From positions 3,224,001 through 3,288,000 of the forward strand of contig NC_132931.1 in the NCBI RefSeq assembly GCF_047675955.1: a stretch of DNA of 64,000 nucleotides, read 5' to 3'. Shown here piece after piece: positions 45,543-55,777 of the stretch (position 1 is its first letter; every line of letters begins with the position of its first letter). The notes beneath the pieces are model-generated. The model saw nothing but the letters and a program-made list of their open reading frames with translations, searched no databases and had not been told where the DNA came from. Made by a program: the position numbers and the translations under genes. This DNA comes from Chlorocebus sabaeus. Its lineage: Eukaryota; Chordata; Mammalia; Primates; Cercopithecidae.

Positions 45543-46677
45543 GCGGCTGAGAAGTTTGATCTTACTCTCTACTAGACAATGTATGACGATTCCCAATAAT
45601 TTGCTCCCTCCTCCCTGGGGATGTCCTGCCTATTACCAGATGGCCTGCAATGCTTCCCTAGAGAAGCACACTCCTTCCTCAACCTCCAATAAACATTTAA
45701 CTTGGACATGTGAATTGGTTTGCCAATGGGATGTGAGTGAAAGTGACGGTGTCACATCAGAGCAGAAACTTTAACAGCCATTTCGAAGTTCAGCCACTGT
45801 TCTTTTCCCTGAGCCACAAAGATGGGATGTTCTAGACAGGAGGATTCCTTGACTCTCAGAACACAGAGGATAAAAGCACAGCCGCAGTCAGACAACCGCA
45901 GCTGACATGCCATGCAGACAAGAGAGAAACATATATTGCTGTAAGTCATTGTGACTGGAGACTTTTATTGCAGTAGAACCTGGGAAAAGTTGAGACATGC
46001 TATCTACCTTGTAATGGAGAACCACCAGGGGGGTTTAATTCAGAGAGGGCTCTATGCCACCCGGGTAGAAGTGTGGAAAATGAGTCTGAATGGCAAAGAC
46101 TAAAGTCACAGACATCAGGGAGAATCAGATGATAGGTGGATTCGATTAGAGAGACTAGAATTAGACTGTCGACTTGAGGGCAGATACCAAACCTGCCAGA
46201 TTTTGAACCCCAGTTTAGTGTCCAACTGTCCCAGTTTGTGCAGGACTCTTCCAGCCTTACCACTGCAAGTCCTGAGAAATCACTCAGTGCCAGGCAAACC
46301 CCAAACCTAGAACACCACCAGGGGATACAGTAGGCATCGAGCAAGTATCCGTCAAAAGAATGAGTTTCAGCAGTGACCACATTCGTGTAGGTGAATGTCA
46401 AGGAAGAACCAAGCTGGGAGAGTGGTGATCAAGACACTCTTGAAAGAGGGAGACAGGAGAAACGGCAGACAAAACTGGCTGAAGCTGGAGGTTGAAGCGA
46501 TAAGTAACACGAGGGGAAGGGGAAAATCAAGGGAAAGGGACATGTGTGGGGGCCAACCAGTTTTGAAAGGAAAGAAACGAGGACGCAATGATGCCAAGGA
46601 AAAGACAAGGTATGCCAGGCCTGAGGCTGTGACAGAACATTGGCGTGCATCTTTTTCAGAAGGCTTCCGTTATGGCT
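45543..46677. other. Repeat-poor intronic stretch
   Basis: No gene. 46170-46320 may be an old DNA-transposon relic (tgtcccagtttgtgcaggac). Not certain. Frames up to 136 codons have no domain. Confidence 0.4.
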
Positions 46678-46856
46678 CAGTGCTTCTCAAACTGGAGCGC
46701 GCATCAGGGTCCTCTGGAGGGCTGGTTACAACAGACCGCTGGATCCCACCTGCACGGCTTGTGATTTCAGGGGACTGGGTGGAACCCATGAATTTGCATT
46801 TCTGACAAGTTCTCAGATTCTGTGGATGCTGCGGGTCTGGGCACCACACTTTGGGA
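46678..46856 (+). mobile_element. MER5-type hAT-Charlie relic
   Basis: cagtgcttctcaaactggag, cgcatcagggtcctctggag, gaatttgcatttctgacaag, caccacactttgggaatg match the MER5 pattern. Confidence 0.8.
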
Positions 46857-47667
46857 ATGATTATTATTAGAGATAAACAGCTCTGGAGCTCAGGAGGGAG
46901 ATGGGGGCTGAAGACATGCAGCTGGGTGTCACCTGAGTTTGATGACAGCAAAAAACTGGGAGGGAAAATTGGTGTCTGAGATGGCAACAGACCCCAGCGT
47001 GCACTTGAAGGGGTCAGTGTTATCAGTGGTTCCGGGTTTCTTAAGTGGTCATATGCATAAACATTGGTTTATTGGTTGTTGCAAATGAAGAACAGACATT
47101 TTCATGTCAATTAGTGATGGGATACTGGTTCTTCGAATCTAGTACAGTGAACAACACTTACTCAAGACAGTCTCAATAAGTGTAAATAAACATATTTGTG
47201 AAATACAAGACTCTGCTTCTTACTAATTAAGCAACCCAGGTACAGGTTATTTAACCTCTAACTTGATGGATCATTGGTTACTTAGCAACAATCATCTGAC
47301 CACGCTTTAAAACGGGAAAGTTCTATTCCAATTTTTACATGATTTTGGCATTTTTGTGGCCTCACTCTTTGTGCATCCAAAATCTTCTACTCCCCGTACA
47401 CTCAACCAGTTTCTCACAGTCTGTTCTTTCCACCTAGAAAAATATCAGGGCCATATCTGCAGAAAATACGCTTCACCTTCCTCCGAATGATGTGAAAGAT
47501 AATTCTGGGGAGCTTTACCTGAGTGGTCAGAATTATAACTATATCTCTTTTCTCACAATGACAGTCAACCATCAACCTGCAAAGACAGCGGCAAAGAAGG
47601 AAAAGAGAACAAGAAAAATATGACTTCTTGTCCCATTTGCAAGGATTCTGTTGAGTTTTGTCTACTT
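46857..47667. other. Unique intronic stretch
   Basis: No gene recognised and no common repeat. Confidence 0.5.
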
Positions 47668-47682
47668 GATACACCATTTTCT

Positions 47683-48004
47683 TTTTCTTTTTTTTTTTTT
47701 TGAGATGGAGTCTCTCTCTGTCACCCAGGCTGGAGTGCAGTGGTGTGATCTAGACTCACTGCAACCTTGGCATCCCAAGTTCAAGCAATTCTCCTGCCTC
47801 GTAGTAGCCGGGACTACAGGCGTAGTCCCGAGTAGCCGGGACTACAGGCGTGCTCCACCATGCCCGGTTAATTTTTGTATTTTTAGTAGAGACAGGGTCT
47901 CACCATGTTGCCCAGGCTGGTCTCAAACTCCTGACCTCAAATGATCCACCCACCTTGGGCTCCTAAAGTGTCGGGATTACAGGCGTGAGCCACTGTGCCC
48001 AGCC
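47683..48004 (-). mobile_element. Alu, minus, with an internal tandem duplication
   Basis: Target duplication tgataca(c/t)cattttc-like at 47668-47682 and 48005-48019 (one change). About 28 bp containing gtagccgggactacaggcg are present twice (47804-47822 and 47833-47851). Confidence 0.92.
47809..47830. repeat. Perfect 9-bp hairpin at the Alu duplication junction
   Basis: CGGGACTAC, loop AGGC, GTAGTCCCG. Not part of the Alu consensus. Created by the internal rearrangement. Confidence 0.88.
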
Positions 48005-48029
48005 TGATACACTATTTTCATCGGGGATT

Positions 48030-48068
48030 TTGATGATGATGGTGATGATGATGCCAATGATGATGAAC
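48030..48068 (+). repeat. Short (GAT)n
   Basis: gatgatgatggtgatgatga, interrupted, 200 bp downstream (transcript sense) of the DxH exon. Confidence 0.8.
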
Positions 48069-48262
48069 TGAACAGATGGCAGGTAAATTTCTCCCTTGCT
48101 CCCCAGTTTTATCCCAGACAATGGTCTCACTTTCTTCTTCAACGAGTCTTTCTCTGTTCTCCCAGTGCCCCTACAGGTAACAGGCGAAATGTCCCACCTC
48201 CCAGATTCCAGCCCCTCTCAACCACAATGCAGGTCTTGAGCACCCCTGAGTTTCAGCTCATG

Positions 48263-48268
48263 ACCTAC
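48263..48268 (-). other. Splice donor of the DxH exon
   Basis: The minus-strand sequence reads CTG/gtaggt. The GT lies at 48268-48267 and the site matches the GTRRGT consensus. The read-through frame stops at the TAG formed inside the donor. Confidence 0.88.
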
Positions 48269-48443
48269 CAGCCAGCGGTGAATTCCACGTGGGCATCAAA
48301 GAAGCCAGTGACCTGCCCGGTGGCCACCTTCCAGCCCTCAATGCGAGCGCGGATCAGGCCTTCCCTCTTCTGATTTCTCACCACCTTCACCAGCCCGGGG
48401 TAGCGTTTGTGGACATACTCCTCCAGGGGGACCTTCAGCTCCT
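48269..48443 (-). CDS. GALNT17: GALNT17 internal coding exon (catalytic domain, DxH motif)
   Basis: This 175-nt exon encodes about 58 residues of a Golgi type II membrane GalNAc-transferase of family GT27. It reads EELKVPLEEYVHKRYPGLVK, continues through KREGLIRARIEGW and ends in FFDAHVEFTAGW. The Asp-Ala-His is the DxH motif, which in this family binds Mn2+ and UDP-GalNAc. A Val after the His, where most GALNTs have Cys, is typical of the Y subfamily (GALNT8, 9, 17, 18). On the minus strand the exon is preceded by tttgcag and followed by gtaggt. It begins in phase 1 (two bases complete a Glu codon) and ends with TG of a Trp codon. The frame is open through the exon and closes at TAG right in the donor. 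Family knowledge: GALNT17 is brain-enriched and reported to have little in vitro transferase activity and to influence membrane trafficking. The choice of GALNT17 over GALNT9 or GALNT18 rests on recalled sequence. Exon number not determined. Confidence 0.93.
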
Positions 48444-48459
48444 CTGCAAATAACAAACA
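48444..48459 (-). other. Splice acceptor of the DxH exon
   Basis: On the minus strand the exon is preceded by tgtttgttatttgcag. The AG lies at 48445-48444. The pyrimidine tract is short and interrupted by purines, so the site looks weaker than that of the next exon. Confidence 0.85.
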
Positions 48460-48974
48460 TGCAAGAAGGTCTATAAACATGTCACTTCAAATTTGCATTT
48501 AACCCACTGCAATGCCCACAGATCTTCGGCGAGTTCAAAGATCTCAAAAAAATCGCATGTTAGTAATTCTGGCAGAAAAGAAAATCTCATCAGTCTAGGA
48601 GTCAGACGACATCTCTGATGCATTCACCCAGGACAGCTGTCTTCTGACAGTTTACAATCTATACAGCCGGATGGGAACCAGGGCTGGCTTTTATATCCTG
48701 GCTGCTACGAGCCGGCAGACGTCCTTCAAGATTCTTTTTCTTCGTGGCCCTCCTCCGAAACTTGACCAGAATCCTTGTCCTTGTCCTCCTGCTACCCCAT
48801 AGGTCCTTCCGGTTTATCAATTTCTATACGGGCTTTTCCATCTGCACACAGACTCGTTCTTACAGTACGTGCCTTGGGATGCAAAATAAGTCTCTGCTCA
48901 GTAGTAGAAATGCTAGCTTGGAGGCAGAACTAAAGCCACCAGGGATTGAATGCCCTCCCTTCTGCAACAAGCAG
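48460..48974 (-). other. Intron immediately upstream of the DxH exon
   Basis: Non-repeat flank, no further exon recognised. Confidence 0.5.
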
Positions 48975-49175
48975 GTGGGAAAGTGCATTTCTATGAGCTA
49001 ATTTAATCCTTGCAGAAACCCTAGGAGGTTGCTAGATTAATTCCATTAATTAACTACATTAATTCTATTTTGCAAATGAAGACATAATCTTAGAGAGGCT
49101 AATCTGTTCCGAGGTCACATTTGGGGTAATGGGAGAGCTGAAACACAATTCAACTGAATCTAACTCTATAGACAT
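48975..49175 (-). mobile_element. Probable MIR, minus
   Basis: atttctatgagctaatttaa, tccttgcagaaaccctagga, ttgcaaatgaagacataatc follow the reverse MIR order. Diverged. Confidence 0.55.
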
Positions 49176-49192
49176 AAAGACTGATACTCAAC

Positions 49193-49386
49193 CGAGTCTG
49201 GTGTTGTGCACCTGTACTCCTGGCTACTCAGGAGGCCAAAGCAGGAGGATCACTTGAACCCAGGAATTGGAGGCTGCAGTGAGCTATAGTTACACCACTG
49301 CACTCTATCCTGGGCAACAGAGCAAGACCTGGTCTTTAATTTTAAGAATAAATAGAAATAAAGACATCTTAAAAAAAAAAAAAAAA
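49193..49386 (+). mobile_element. Alu right-arm fragment, plus
   Basis: gtctggtgttgtgcacctgt to an A16 end. Lacks the left arm. Confidence 0.85.
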
Positions 49387-49905
49387 CAGTGATACTTTGT
49401 GTGCATAAAAATCCCCAGGTATAGGGAGAAAAATGAGGGGCTAACAGGGAGGGGATTCTTAGATACCTGCACTCCATACACCCTGCATGGATGCTGGGGT
49501 ACTCAGGGACATGTCACCAAAGGCCATAGATCATGGAATGCTACAAGGCGAATCCCACCTGGTGACCAGGGTTGGCTTGCGACTGCAGGAATCTCTGTTA
49601 AGTTCAGGGAGAACATTCTGAATGCTGAGCACTGGGCACCATGCCAGGAGTTCCGCAGGCACTGTTAGCTCTTAGCTGCCACGTGACCTGTGACCTGGTC
49701 GTGGCTCTTCCCAGGAACAGGATGTCAGCTCCTGGCTACATCACTCACCACATCTGGTTATCAAATGAGCTCCTCATTTGTTAAGCAGTTGCGAGACTTT
49801 GGGGGAGATATATGGGTATGGATCAGTAAGGCTGGCAAAAGAAAGTGTGGGTCATTACCACTGGCCTTCTCATACGCAAAGAGTTTTGGGAGGTATTAAA
49901 GGAGT
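49387..49905. other. Unique intronic stretch
   Basis: No gene or common repeat recognised. Confidence 0.5.
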
Positions 49906-50098
49906 AAAAGGATAAAGCCTAATCATTTGGTACTGGCCTTATGACTGCTAAGACTAAAGGAAAAGCTATATAGAAAACACTCAATATGCATTCAATAAAT
50001 GGTAAATCTAATAATAATTGGTTTATCATACTTATTAATGTTGATTAATTGCATAACTTCCTATGAACAACAGCTTATCTTTCTAACTAGTCAATATC
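49906..50098 (+). repeat. Local direct repeat, copy 2 (pair with 37741-38280)
   Basis: gcctaatcatttggtactgg, tcaatatgcattcaataaat, taacttcctatgaacaacag and ctttctaactagtcaatatc match copy 1 in order and orientation. Lacks the Alu at 37797. Confidence 0.85.
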
Positions 50099-50100
50099 AT

Positions 50101-50398
50101 TTTTATTTTTATTTTTGGAGATGGAGTTTCTCTCTTGTTGCCCAGGCTGGAATGCAGGGGCGCGATCTCAGCTCACTGCAACCTCTACCTCCCAGGTTCA
50201 AGTGATTCTCCTGCCTCAGCCTCCTGAGTACCTGGGACTACAGGCATGCATCACCATGCGTGGCTAATTTTGTATTTTTAGTAGAGATGGGGTTTCACCA
50301 CGTTGGTCAGGCTGGTCTCGAACACCTGGCCTCAGGTGATCCACCCACCTGAGCCTCCCAAAGTGCTGGGATTACAGGCGTGAGCCACTGCGCCCAGC
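50101..50398 (-). mobile_element. Alu, minus, after the local repeat copy 2
   Basis: ttttatttttatttttggag to gccactgcgcccagccg. Sits at the same junction (caatatc) as the Alu at 38282. Confidence 0.92.
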
Positions 50399-50717
50399 CG
50401 CCAAAATCATCTATAAAGTCTAGGGCCTACTGTATAGCAGTAGACAGCATTCTCACTCTTACAAGGTACAGGGATACACTGTTCCAAACAACACTGTATG
50501 GAAACATCGAGGCAGATGCCACCATCCAATGATCAGGGCTTGAGAACAAGTGACACTGAGCAGGCTTCTCTTCCCAGTCCCTACAGTGTGATTCTGGACT
50601 TTATAAGATACTGAGTTGTGCTCTGGCCTGTGCTCAAAGACAATCCAGACACAAGTGCTCCCTCAAGATGCTTACAATTGAGTTAAGGAGATGAGATATG
50701 TTTAAAAATTACAGGAA
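50399..50717. other. Unique intronic stretch
   Basis: No gene or repeat recognised. Confidence 0.5.
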
Positions 50718-50988
50718 GGCGTACTTTGGGAGGCCGAGGCAGGTGGATCACCTGAGATCAGGAGTTCGAGACCAGCCTGGCCAACATGGTGAAACCCGTC
50801 TCTTCTAAAAAAAAAAATAGTCAAGTGTGGTGGCGGGTGCCTGTAATCCCAGCTACTAGGGAGACTGAGGCAGGAGAATCGTTTGAACCTGGGAGGCGGA
50901 GGTTGCAGTGAGGCGAGATCGCACCACTGCACTCCAGCCTGGGTGACAAAAGCAAAACTCCGCCTAAAAAAATAAAAATAAAAATAAA
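50718..50988 (+). mobile_element. Alu, plus, 5' truncated
   Basis: Begins ggcgtactttgggaggccga, ends in an (AAAAT)n tail. Confidence 0.9.
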
Positions 50989-51283
50989 TTATAATATTTA
51001 ATATTATAAGGTAAATGAAGCTAATGGTCCCCCCATGCCCCCAAAAAGTAATGGCCATGGAGGAAGAGTGCTGTGAGGAGTCGCAGAGAGAGAGAAATTG
51101 TTTTGGCTGGGAGCGTTCATGGAAAAAGTTGTTAAGTTATGCAGAAGATTTGGACATGAGCTCTCACTATTCTAGAATACATAAGCACACCAAAAAACAC
51201 CTAAGTGAAAAATTGTATCTACTTAGATGACAGTATCATGAGCACCAACGTTTCAGTCTAGGAAACTGGGAAGATGCCATTGA
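50989..51283. other. Unique intronic spacer
   Basis: No gene. Short forward frame only. Confidence 0.5.
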
Positions 51284-51591
51284 TTTATTTTTATTTTATT
51301 TTATGTTTCAGATGGAATCTCGCTCAGCCACCCAGGCTGGAGTACAGTGGCGTGACCTCAGCTCATGGCAACCTCCACTTCCTGGGTTCAAATAATTCTC
51401 CTGCCCCAGCCTCCCGAGTAGCTGGGACTATAGGTGCCTGCCACCATACCCAGCTAATTTTTGTATTTTTAGTGGAGACAGTGTTTTGCTATGTTGTCCC
51501 TGCTGGTCTCGAACTCCTGGCCTCAAGTGATCCCCCTATCTCGGCCTCCTAAAGTGCTAGGATTACAGGTGTGAGCCACCACACTCGGCCA
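51284..51591 (-). mobile_element. Alu, minus
   Basis: ttatttttattttattttat to gccaccacactcggcc. Flanks ccattgattta and caattgattta are the probable target duplication. Confidence 0.9.
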
Positions 51592-51772
51592 GATACAATT
51601 GATTTAAAAAGAGAAAAAGAAGAAAAGAGGAAGAACAAGTTGATGAGTTTCTCTGAGGACAGGTTGAGGGGGCCAGAGGACATTCTGGGGTAGGCATCTG
51701 AACCACGACAATGGTCTGGAGGGGAGAAAACAGGGCAGAGGTGTCAGGGACTGTGTAACGAGAGATGGCGTC

Positions 51773-51948
51773 CTAACATGGAGAAACCCCATCTCTATTA
51801 AGAACAAAAACTAGCTGGGCATGGTAGCAGGCACCTGTAATCCCAGCCAGTCAGTGGGGCTGAGGCAGGACAATCACATGAACCTGGTGGTGCAGAAGTT
51901 ACAGTGAACTGAGATTGTGCCACTGTACTCAAGCCTGGGGGTGAGACT
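51773..51948 (+). mobile_element. Alu fragment, plus, no tail
   Basis: catggagaaaccccatctct to actcaagcctgggggtgaga. Truncated at both ends. Confidence 0.85.
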
Positions 51949-52049
51949 CTGATGGCCATGAGAGGGTGACAGTTCCAGGAAATGCAGGGAAGAAGACTTA
52001 GAACCACACTTTGTGGAACACATGTAGTTAGGAGACAGGAAGAAGGGCT

Positions 52050-52180
52050 AGTGAGCAATCATGGCTCACTGCAGCCTCCACCTCCCAGGCTCAAGCAATC
52101 CTCCTGCCTCAGCCTCCCAAGCAGCTACAACTAGGGGCATGTACCACCATGCCCAGCTAATTTCTTTTATTTTGTAGAGG
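52050..52180 (-). mobile_element. Alu monomer fragment, minus
   Basis: gagcaatcatggctcactgc to agctaatttcttttattttg. Single arm only. Confidence 0.82.
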
Positions 52181-52893
52181 GCTGGATAGAGAACGTAGAA
52201 GGAAGAAGGGCTGGAGAAGCCATGCTAAAGGCAGTACAGATGGGCCTCCAAGGAGGAACTGCAGTTCTCAAATCCGAGAGCCCAAGAGCATCATCTGGAG
52301 GTGTTGAAACCGAGTCCAATACTTGACAGGATAATGCTCCTATGACGCCAGTTCCGAAGCATTATCCTGTAAAGTGTTTGGCAGAGTTTCTGGAAGAAAG
52401 ATATGTGCATTCATTTTATAAATATTTAAAGGAGTCTCTGTGGGTGAGAAGGACAGAGTCCCTGTCCTCAAAAAGCTACTCAACCTCCTGGGTCAGGAAA
52501 GTCAAATGCATTAGAGAAAATGAGAGCTGAGAATGGTCCGTTGATCTAGACAAACAGGAGGCCCCCAATGGTACCAGTGAGAAAAAAAGAAATCCCTCCA
52601 GATTCAGCTGTCTCCTGCAGGGACAGGGTCAGCACAGAGAGAACTGGATGAGGACATCTCAAGAAGGACTTCCAGAAAGCCTGGCTCTGGTGGAACACAT
52701 TTGAGACCGCCTAAGAGCATTAGGGTGTTGAGATTTGAAAATGGAGAGAAACTGAAGTGGAGATGGGGTGCAAGAGCCCAAATTCACCTTAAGGAGAATG
52801 AGTCTATAAACTAACCAAGTAAAACCAGGTCCCCAGGCCCCCACGGAAGCACACAAATCCCCAACCTGACACTGGTTAGAAAGTCACCCCCTT
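52181..52893. other. Unique intronic stretch
   Basis: No gene. Contains the 13-bp inverted repeat listed separately. Confidence 0.5.
52326..52370. repeat. Perfect 13-bp inverted repeat, 19-nt spacer
   Basis: ACAGGATAATGCT (52326-52338) and AGCATTATCCTGT (52358-52370) are exact reverse complements. Could fold as a hairpin. Not within a recognised repeat. Confidence 0.9.
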
Positions 52894-53188
52894 AGCCAGG
52901 CACGGTGGCTCATTCCTATAATCCCAGCACTTTGGGAGGCCTAGGCAAACAGGTCACTTGAACTCAGAAGTTCGAGGCCAGCCTAGCCACATGGTGTGAC
53001 CCTATCTCTACTAAAAATACAAAAATTAGCCAGGCGTGGTGGCACATGTCTGTAATCCCAGTTACTCGAGAGGCTGGGGTGGAAGAATCGCTTGAACCCG
53101 GGAGGCGGGGGTTGCAGTGGGCTGAGATTGTGCCACTGCACTCCAGTCTGGGCGACAGAGACAGACTCTCTCAAAAAAGGAAAAAAAA
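52894..53188 (+). mobile_element. Alu, plus
   Basis: Target duplication agaaagtcac(c/t)ccct at about 52878-52891 and 53189-53202. agccaggcacggtggctcat to ctctctcaaaaaaggaaaaa. Confidence 0.92.
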
Positions 53189-53204
53189 GAAAGTCACTCC
53201 CTCA

Positions 53205-53792
53205 CCTAAGATCCTTTATCATCCCTAACAGATTAAACCATTTCAGGATGTTATAAAAACACTAAGAAAAACATCTTACTTTCTCTTTTTCTTCACGAAC
53301 ACACTCAGAGAAGAAAAGAGAAACTCATTTCTGCAAAAATAAATGTTTACCTTCTGCAAAAATAAATGCAGAAACTCATTTTGACAAAAATAAATGTTAT
53401 AAAATCCAATAAAAAATTGGCCAAGTGCCGTTTGGGAACCCTTGTGTTTTTTAAGATTTTGAAAAACAGCATTTGAGGAGGTTGAGGGGGAGAAGCGAAC
53501 ACTGCCTGTGATCGGGAAGGACTGGAGAGGGAGGTATGCACACCTGCTCCTTAACAATAAAACAAACACATGTCATCCAGGCTTATGGAGCATAAATTGA
53601 CAAAAATAAAGTTATGAAACAGTAAGAACTAAAGCAAAGAACATTACAGAATTCTGTCTCAATCCTGCCCTTTCAGTGATATGACAGAATAAATTATTGG
53701 CACCATCCCTAGTCTCAGAGCCCTGCTCAGGAGCAAGTATTGACCTAGTAGACTTGAAATTGCCCCTATACACTTTATAAAATTAATCAGGA
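53205..53792. other. Intronic stretch with a short tandem repeat
   Basis: No gene. The tandem motif at 53327-53397 is listed separately. Confidence 0.5.
53327..53397 (+). repeat. Imperfect tandem motif aactcatt / caaaaataaatg
   Basis: caaaaataaatg occurs three times (about 53333, 53357 and 53384), with aaactcatt(t) before two of them. Confidence 0.8.
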
Positions 53793-54097
53793 GGCCGAGC
53801 GCAATGGCTCACACCTGTAATCCCAGCACCTTGGGAGGCCGAGGTGGATGGATCACCTGAGGTCAGGAGTTCAAGACTAGCCTGGCCAACATGGTGAAAC
53901 CCCATCTCTACTAAAAACACAAAAATTAGCCTGGCTTGGTGGGACACGCCTGCAGTCTCAGCTATTCAGGAGCCTGAGGTGGGAGAATTGCTTGAACCTG
54001 GGAGGTGGAGGTTGCCGTGAGCCAAGATCATGCCATTGCACTATAGCCTGGGCAACAGAGTGAGACTCTGTCTCAAAAAAAGAAAAAAAAAAAAAAA
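53793..54097 (+). mobile_element. Alu, plus
   Basis: ggccgagcgcaatggctcac to an A-rich tail. Flanks aatcagga on both sides. Confidence 0.92.
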
Positions 54098-54300
54098 ATC
54101 AGGAAAGAAGGGAGGGGGAAATTAAAATAAACCAAGCATGCAGCACATTCAGCATTAATCATTAGTCTCTGACCTGTTTCGTCACAGTTTCTTGGTGCCT
54201 GCTGTACTAGAATGACTAGGACAATAGACCCTGTTACAAGATTACAGTCCTCCTTAACTGCTCTATTGATAACTTGAACATTATAAAACATTAAGTTTTC

Positions 54301-54665
54301 CCTTTGAGATAGTCTTTCATGTCCTCCGTACCAATGAAACTGCTGACATCAGCTGGTCCGAAGGACCCCACAAGAAGCTGCCTCACCAAAGAATGCAGTT
54401 TCCACATCTTGATAATTTCATCCCCTTTACCCTGATCAATGAATGACCTTGATTCTCCAGCCTCTCACCTTCCATGATCCCCTTCAAAGCCCCAGCCCAG
54501 AAATCCTCAGGGAGGTGGATTTGAGGATCTCTTCCTGTCTCCTCACTTGGCTACCCTATGATCATGAAACTCTTTCTCTGTTGCAAACCCTGCTGTCTCA
54601 GCGTAATTGGTCTGTTACTGCACAGTGGACATATGAACCTGATGGTCCTAAAACAGACTCAGCTC
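54301..54665 (+). mobile_element. ERV LTR (same type as 950-1340)
   Basis: gtcctccgtaccaatgaaac, gaggtggatttgaggatctc, cctatgatcatgaaactctt, ctgttgcaaaccctgctgtc. Class I-like LTR. Name not assigned. Confidence 0.55.
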
Positions 54666-54892
54666 CACCTGCTTCCAGAACCAATGCAAAAGTCTCAGTG
54701 CTTGGGATTTTTTATGTGTGCTTGGGAAGTGGCCACCCAGTCCAGGACTGGGCCAAGTCTGCACATCCACAATGGTAGGCAACCTGACCTCTCAACCCTC
54801 ACACAGTTATTAAGCCTTGATGATGAGACTTACTGAATATTTCAATTGCCCTTCAAAGTATGGAGATTTGGGAGAATCCGTCTAAGTTTAGA

Positions 54893-55015
54893 TGAGGGAG
54901 TGTTCCTCTACCTTCAATCTGCATCGGAATCACCAGTAAGTCTGAGGTGGCCCAAGAACTTGTATTTCTTACAAGCTTCAAATGGGAAGCTGCTGCAACA
55001 GCTGGTCTGCTAAGT
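54893..55015 (+). mobile_element. MER5-type fragment
   Basis: atctgcatcggaatcaccag, gtctgaggtggcccaagaac, ttgtatttcttacaagcttc. Same orientation as 46678-46856. Confidence 0.6.
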
Positions 55016-55270
55016 GCCTATTGGGTGGCTCCAGCTTAGCATTTACCCCCCTGCCTAACTCAATCTGGGATGAATTAGACCCTGAATGTGGGCCAGAGCT
55101 TACCCCAACTGAGCTGACATTCCAGAATCCCAGTGTTGCCCTGTTCATCTCCACTTTCCCCACTGCCTAGGATCTACTTGTCCTGCCTCATCTAAAAGAT
55201 TGAACCCTCTGGAAGTGACCTTGGCCTACATGGTGAGGGTTGGCCATGCCATTTCCAAAACTGGAATCTT

Positions 55271-55480
55271 TTTAAATATATATATATATATGTTTAAATG
55301 TGTGTGTGTGCATATGTGTGTGTGTTTATATATATGTATGTGTATATATGTATGTATGTGTATATATATACACACACACATATACAGTATATATATAAAA
55401 TACATATAAATAAGTAAATAAGTAAATAAATAAATATATATATATATACACACACATACATACACACATATATACAGAGA
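55271..55480. repeat. Composite (TA)n/(TG)n/(TATG)n/(TAAA)n microsatellite
   Basis: About 210 bp of alternating AT-rich dinucleotide and tetranucleotide runs. It lies inside the target duplication of the adjacent Alu, so it is that Alu's evolved tail. Confidence 0.93.
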
Positions 55481-55762
55481 CAGAGACAGGGTCTGGCCTC
55501 ATTGCCCAGGCTGGAGTGAAGTGGTGCACTCATGGCTCACTACAGCCTCGATCTCCCGAGCTCAAGCGATCCTCCTGCCTCACCCTCCTGAGTACCTGGA
55601 ACTACCAGCACACACCACCATGCCCAGCGAATTTATTTTATTTTGTATAGATGAGGTCTCACTATGTTACCCAGGCTGGTTTCAAACTCCTGGCCTCAAG
55701 CAATTCCCCCACTTTGGCCTCCCAGAGCTCTGGAATTATGGGTGTGAGCCACCAAGCTTGGC
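55481..55762 (-). mobile_element. AluJ-like, minus, with a microsatellite tail
   Basis: gacagggtctggcctcattg to gccaccaagcttggct. Target duplication ccaaaactgg(a/g)atc at about 55255-55268 and 55763-55776 encloses the microsatellite. Confidence 0.92.
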
Positions 55763-55777
55763 TCCAAAACTGGGATC

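Larger units (their letters stand above)
43386..48268 (-). other. GALNT17: Complete GALNT17 intron, 4883 bp
   Basis: It is bounded by gt at 48268-48267 and ag at 43387-43386, with matching phase 2. It contains a minus-oriented Alu at each of 47682-48004 and 45257-45528, a MER5-type relic, a MIR and the GT-repeat block at 43882-44047. Confidence 0.88.

Noticed and set aside
46000..46401. 133-codon minus-strand frame
   Set aside because: In the intron between two well-defined exons with matching phase. No GALNT similarity.
46395..46805. 136-codon plus-strand frame
   Set aside because: Includes part of a MER5 relic. No domain.
55226..55533. Overlapping Tyr/Ile/Val-rich frames
   Set aside because: Translations of the TA/TG microsatellite.
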